From Aurantiacibacter sp. D1-12 (GTDB lineage Bacteria; Pseudomonadota; Alphaproteobacteria; Sphingomonadales; Sphingomonadaceae): a DNA stretch of 64,000 bases. The stretch spans positions 371,001 to 435,000 of the forward strand of contig NZ_JAPJZJ010000003.1 in assembly GCF_028858515.1 (NCBI RefSeq), read 5' to 3'. The stretch's first letter is position 1, and each line of letters begins with the position of its first letter. The notes beneath the pieces were generated by a model. That model was not told the DNA's origin and ran no database searches. It worked only from the letters and a program-made list of their open reading frames with translations. The position numbers and the translations under genes were made by a program. Shown here in pieces: positions 61,312 to 64,000 of this stretch.

Positions 61312-62447
61312 GCGGCAAGGTCCCCAGGATCCTGCATCTGCATTCAACCTTCGATCCCGGAGGCAAGGAACTGCGCTGCGTCCGGCTGATCAATGCCTGG
61401 GGCAAGGAAGTCGATCACGCTATCGTCTCGGGCGATCTGGAGAAGCGCAATGCCGCGCACCTGATCGGCAAAAAGCCGAAAATCAGCTGGCCCAAGTTCC
61501 CCTCGCTACGTGGCAACCCGACTCCGGGACGCTTGAAAAACCTGGCGCAGGCGATGGCCGGATATGACCTCATCTGCACCTATAACTGGGGCGCGATCGA
61601 TGCCGTGATGGCGCACACGATCTTTGCCGATGCCTTCAAGTTGCCGCCGCTGGTTCATCACGAGGATGGCTTCAACGAGGATGAGGTGCATCGTCTGAAG
61701 CGTCGGCGGAATATCTACCGCAAGATCGCATTGGGACGCACCGCCGCGCTGGTGGTGCCTTCTGCCAAGCTGGAGGATATCGCGCTCAACGTTTGGTCGC
61801 AGCCGCGCACTCGAGTGCGGCGCATTCCCAACGGCATCGATACCCGCGCCTTTGCCGCGCCCGCCAAGCGCGACCTGCTGCCCGGGCTGATCAAGCGCAA
61901 GGACGAGTTCTGGCTCGGCACACTCGCGGGGTTGCGCAAGGTCAAGCAGCTCGATGTGCTCGTGCGCGCGCTTGGTAATATGCCCGCCGAATGGCAATTG
62001 GTAATCGCGGGTGAAGGGCCCGAACGTGATGCGCTGCTGGCCGAGGCGGAGCGGCTGGGGCTGGAAGACCGCGTGCACCTGCCCGGTTTTGTGGCAGAAC
62101 CTGCCAAGCTGATCGGCCTGTTCGATATGTTCGCGCTATCCAGCCAGTCTGAACAGTTTCCGATCTCTGTGGTGGAGGCGATGTCGGCCAGCTTGCCCGT
62201 CGTTTCGCCGCGTGTGGGTGATGTCGGCTCCATGGTGGCGAGTGATAACGGCCCCTATCTTGTCGAGTCGGGCGATGAGCATGCTCTTGGCGAATCGCTC
62301 GCCCGGCTGGCGGTTGATCCCGAGGCACGCAAACGGATCGGCAAGGCCAACCGCGACAAGGCGCGCGCCGAATTCGATGAAAACAGGATGATCGAGCGCT
62401 ATCGCGGGCTCTACTGGGGCCTGATGCAGAAGTACCCGCAGCAATAA
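61308..62447 (+). CDS. Glycosyltransferase family 4 protein
   Basis: The 379-residue protein has a GT-B fold: 'ILHLHSTFDPGGKELR', 'RIPNGIDTRAFAAP', 'LGTLAGLRKVKQLDVLVRAL', 'WQLVIAGEGPERDALLAEAERLGLEDRVHLPGFV' and 'LSSQSEQFPISVVEAMSASLPVVSPRVGDV', which holds the donor-binding Glu of the EX7E type. It transfers a sugar from a nucleotide donor, perhaps for an exopolysaccharide or lipid. The acceptor is unknown. ATG 61308 overlaps the hydrolase stop. Confidence 0.9.
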   Translation: MSGKVPRILHLHSTFDPGGKELRCVRLINAWGKEVDHAIVSGDLEKRNAAHLIGKKPKISWPKFPSLRGNPTPGRLKNLAQAMAGYDLICTYNWGAIDAVMAHTIFADAFKLPPLVHHEDGFNEDEVHRLKRRRNIYRKIALGRTAALVVPSAKLEDIALNVWSQPRTRVRRIPNGIDTRAFAAPAKRDLLPGLIKRKDEFWLGTLAGLRKVKQLDVLVRALGNMPAEWQLVIAGEGPERDALLAEAERLGLEDRVHLPGFVAEPAKLIGLFDMFALSSQSEQFPISVVEAMSASLPVVSPRVGDVGSMVASDNGPYLVESGDEHALGESLARLAVDPEARKRIGKANRDKARAEFDENRMIERYRGLYWGLMQKYPQQ

Positions 62448-62564
62448 TTGTGCTTCATCGGCCATTCACTGCAGCGGGGACACGCTAGCATCTTGGATTG
62501 AAAAGCGCCGCCCATCCGCTAGGGAGGGGCGCAACAATAGCAATCTGCAAGTTAGACTAGACAC

Positions 62565-63359
62565 GTGGCACGCACACCGACCGAAACCAACCTGCCTGAC
62601 AAGGCCAAGCCCGAAACACGCAAGGACGCAGAGCAGGAAATGCTCATGCGCGAAGTGGACGAGGCTGTCCGTCAGGATGAAGTCACCGATTTTGCCAAGA
62701 AGTACGGCTGGCCGGTGGGTATTGGCCTGACGATCGCGATGGCGATTTTTGGTGGCGTGCTGTTCTGGCAATCGCAGACCGAAGCGGCGCTTGAAGAACG
62801 CTCTGAATCACTCGTGATGGCAATGGACGAGCTGGAAGCCGGCAATGTTGACATTGCCGATGGCGAGCTGGCGCAGCTTTCTGACGGGACCGATGGTGCC
62901 GCTGCAGCCGCCGCTATGATGCGCGCTGGTATCGCCATCCAGCAGGACCGGATCGATGATGCGGTGGCCCTGTTCGATAGTGTCGCGAACAATACCGAGC
63001 TGCCCGCAGAGTATCGCGATATCGCCGCCATCCGGTCTGTAACCCTACAGTTTGACGATATGGAGCCGCAGGCGGTTATCGATCGTATCGGTCCGCTCGC
63101 GCAGCCGGACAACGCCTACTATGGCAGCGCCGGAGAACTGGTGGCACATGCCTATCTCGCGCTCGACCAGCGCGACCAGGCAGGACCGCTGCTGGTGGCC
63201 ATTTCACAGAATGAAGACGTGCCCGGCAGCATTCGCGGCCGTACACGTCAGCTCGCCGGCCTGCTTGGCTTCGACCCGATTGACGATGTCGATGCCGCAC
63301 TGGCGGAAATTACCGGTGAAGACGTGCCTTCCGAAGGCGAAGTCGAGCTGGTCGAGTAA
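62565..63359 (+). CDS. YfgM-like membrane protein
   Basis: The 264-residue protein has a charged cytoplasmic N-terminus, one membrane helix ('WPVGIGLTIAMAIFGGVLFWQ', about 49-69) and a periplasmic helical domain of TPR-like repeats ('AAAAAMMRAGIAIQQDRIDDAVALFDSVA', 'AGELVAHAYLALDQRDQAGPLLVAI'). YfgM sits at the Sec translocon with PpiD and is encoded before bamB in proteobacteria, as here. GTG 62565 is the likely start. An acidic tail ends the protein. Confidence 0.85.
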   Translation: MARTPTETNLPDKAKPETRKDAEQEMLMREVDEAVRQDEVTDFAKKYGWPVGIGLTIAMAIFGGVLFWQSQTEAALEERSESLVMAMDELEAGNVDIADGELAQLSDGTDGAAAAAAMMRAGIAIQQDRIDDAVALFDSVANNTELPAEYRDIAAIRSVTLQFDDMEPQAVIDRIGPLAQPDNAYYGSAGELVAHAYLALDQRDQAGPLLVAISQNEDVPGSIRGRTRQLAGLLGFDPIDDVDAALAEITGEDVPSEGEVELVE

Positions 63360-63376
63360 GGATTTCAACTATTCCC

Positions 63377-64000
63377 ATGAGCACATTCGCAATGCGCAAG
63401 ACCGTTTCATTCCTTCGCCCTGCCGTGGTGGCGCTGTCTGCCGTGGCCCTTGCGAGCTGCAGCACGCTTGGCCTTGGCGGAGGTGGTGACGATCAGGACG
63501 AAACGCCGACGGTCGGCAATCGTGAGCCGATCCTGTCGCGCATCGCGACCGAGGTGGTTGCCGATCCCGCGCTGGCCAATGTGACGGTTGTAGTACCTCC
63601 GGCACAGACCAACGCGAGCTGGCCGCAGGCTGGTGGCAATGCCGCGAAGGTTGCAGGGCACGTAACGCTCTCGACAACGCCGAACCGCGTGTGGAGCGCG
63701 CAGATCGCTGGCACCACCAACACCCGCCGTCTCGCTTCGGCTCCGGTCGTTGCGGATGGAATGGTCTTCGTGGTGGATACGAGCGCAGTGGTACATGCGT
63801 TCGATGCCGATACCGGTGCCCGTCGCTGGCAGCACCGGATCGAAGTATCGGGCGATCTGGAAGACGCGACATTCGGCGGCGGCGCCGCTTACGATGGCGG
63901 ACGGGTCTATGCCACCAATGGCGTGGGCGATGTTGTGGCGCTGGACGCCGCGACAGGCGCGCAGGTCTGGCGTGTGAAGCCGGGCGGTCCGCTACGCGGC
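63377..64000 (+). CDS. bamB: Outer membrane assembly lipoprotein BamB (C-terminus cut by window edge)
   Basis: BamB is a beta-propeller lipoprotein of the BAM complex. The visible 208 residues include a lipobox ('AVALASC') and PQQ-like propeller blades ('RVWSAQIAGTTNTRRLASAPVVADGMVFVVDTSAVVHAFDADTGARRWQHRI', 'ATFGGGAAYDGGRVYATNGVGDVVALDAATGAQVWRVK'). The linker between Cys and the first blade is unusually long (about 60 residues). ATG 63392 is an alternative start. It follows yfgM by 17 bases. Confidence 0.9.
   Translation, partial: MSTFAMRKTVSFLRPAVVALSAVALASCSTLGLGGGGDDQDETPTVGNREPILSRIATEVVADPALANVTVVVPPAQTNASWPQAGGNAAKVAGHVTLSTTPNRVWSAQIAGTTNTRRLASAPVVADGMVFVVDTSAVVHAFDADTGARRWQHRIEVSGDLEDATFGGGAAYDGGRVYATNGVGDVVALDAATGAQVWRVKPGGPLRG

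Overview
The window looks like chromosomal DNA of a sphingomonad-type alphaproteobacterium, most likely of the Erythrobacteraceae. The reasons are the moderately GC-rich coding sequence, the order of the aa3 oxidase cluster (ctaC-ctaD-ctaB-coxF-ctaG-ctaE-DUF983-SURF1) followed by thrC, an alphaproteobacterial-type serC followed by serA and hisZ, several DUF3617 proteins, and an ECF sigma factor paired with a small membrane protein. No phage, insertion sequence, CRISPR array or rRNA operon is visible. One tRNA gene, tRNA-Val(UAC), is present. Coding density is very high, and no stretch of 300 bases or more lacks a gene.

Layout. Bases 1-4783 hold a MarR regulator cut by the window edge, a secreted protein that shares a possible operator with it, a membrane-anchored coiled-coil/pentapeptide-repeat protein, and uvrB. 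Bases 4881-7002 hold two DUF3617 lipoproteins and an alpha/beta hydrolase. Bases 7086-11069 are a tight four-gene operon: circularly permuted ATP-grasp, alpha-E, transglutaminase-like protein and the proteasome-like peptidase Anbu. A LuxR-type regulator with a degenerate receiver and an extensin-like lipoprotein follow. Bases 12945-16979 are serine biosynthesis (a candidate serC RNA leader, serC, serA) and hisZ. Bases 16976-22679 hold a phosphate transporter, purA, the ECF sigma pair, a winged-helix regulator, an asparaginase and the tRNA. Bases 22741-28226 hold a flavin monooxygenase, a TlpA-like lipoprotein, argH, a small lipoprotein, lysA and a siroheme-synthase-like protein.

Bases 28340-30375 hold a 54-residue peptide gene followed by two proteins I do not recognise, overlapping by 13 bases. 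This is the best candidate in the window for an undescribed system. Bases 30372-35745 are a minus-strand operon (pyrE, pdxJ, acpS, lepB, AI-2E transporter, DUF3089 hydrolase, ruvX). Bases 35934-42487 are the cytochrome c oxidase cluster. Bases 42488-49585 hold an ArsR/SRPBCC pair, thrC, a methyltransferase, a DUF1499 protein, folB with an SDR-like fragment, moaA-moaD-moaE and a small membrane protein. Bases 49607-51981 hold an FNR-type regulator, a lipoprotein, and rplU-rpmA with an unusual leader and an H1-like L21 tail. Bases 52091-64000 hold a GNAT protein, a TetR/metal-dependent hydrolase pair, ygfZ, pyrC, rarD, astD, a third DUF3617 protein, selO, an alpha/beta hydrolase, a glycosyltransferase, a YfgM-like protein and the start of bamB.

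Working links. Serine, threonine, lysine, arginine, pyrimidine, purine, pyridoxal phosphate, molybdopterin and heme-copper oxidase genes make this mainly a housekeeping region. Accessory interest is concentrated in the Anbu operon, the 28340-30375 cassette, the pentapeptide protein and several local regulatory devices (MarR, ArsR and TetR operators, serC leader, rplU leader, a start-stop element before the sigma factor). Starts were chosen from Shine-Dalgarno spacing, family starts and overlaps; uncertain ones are flagged.
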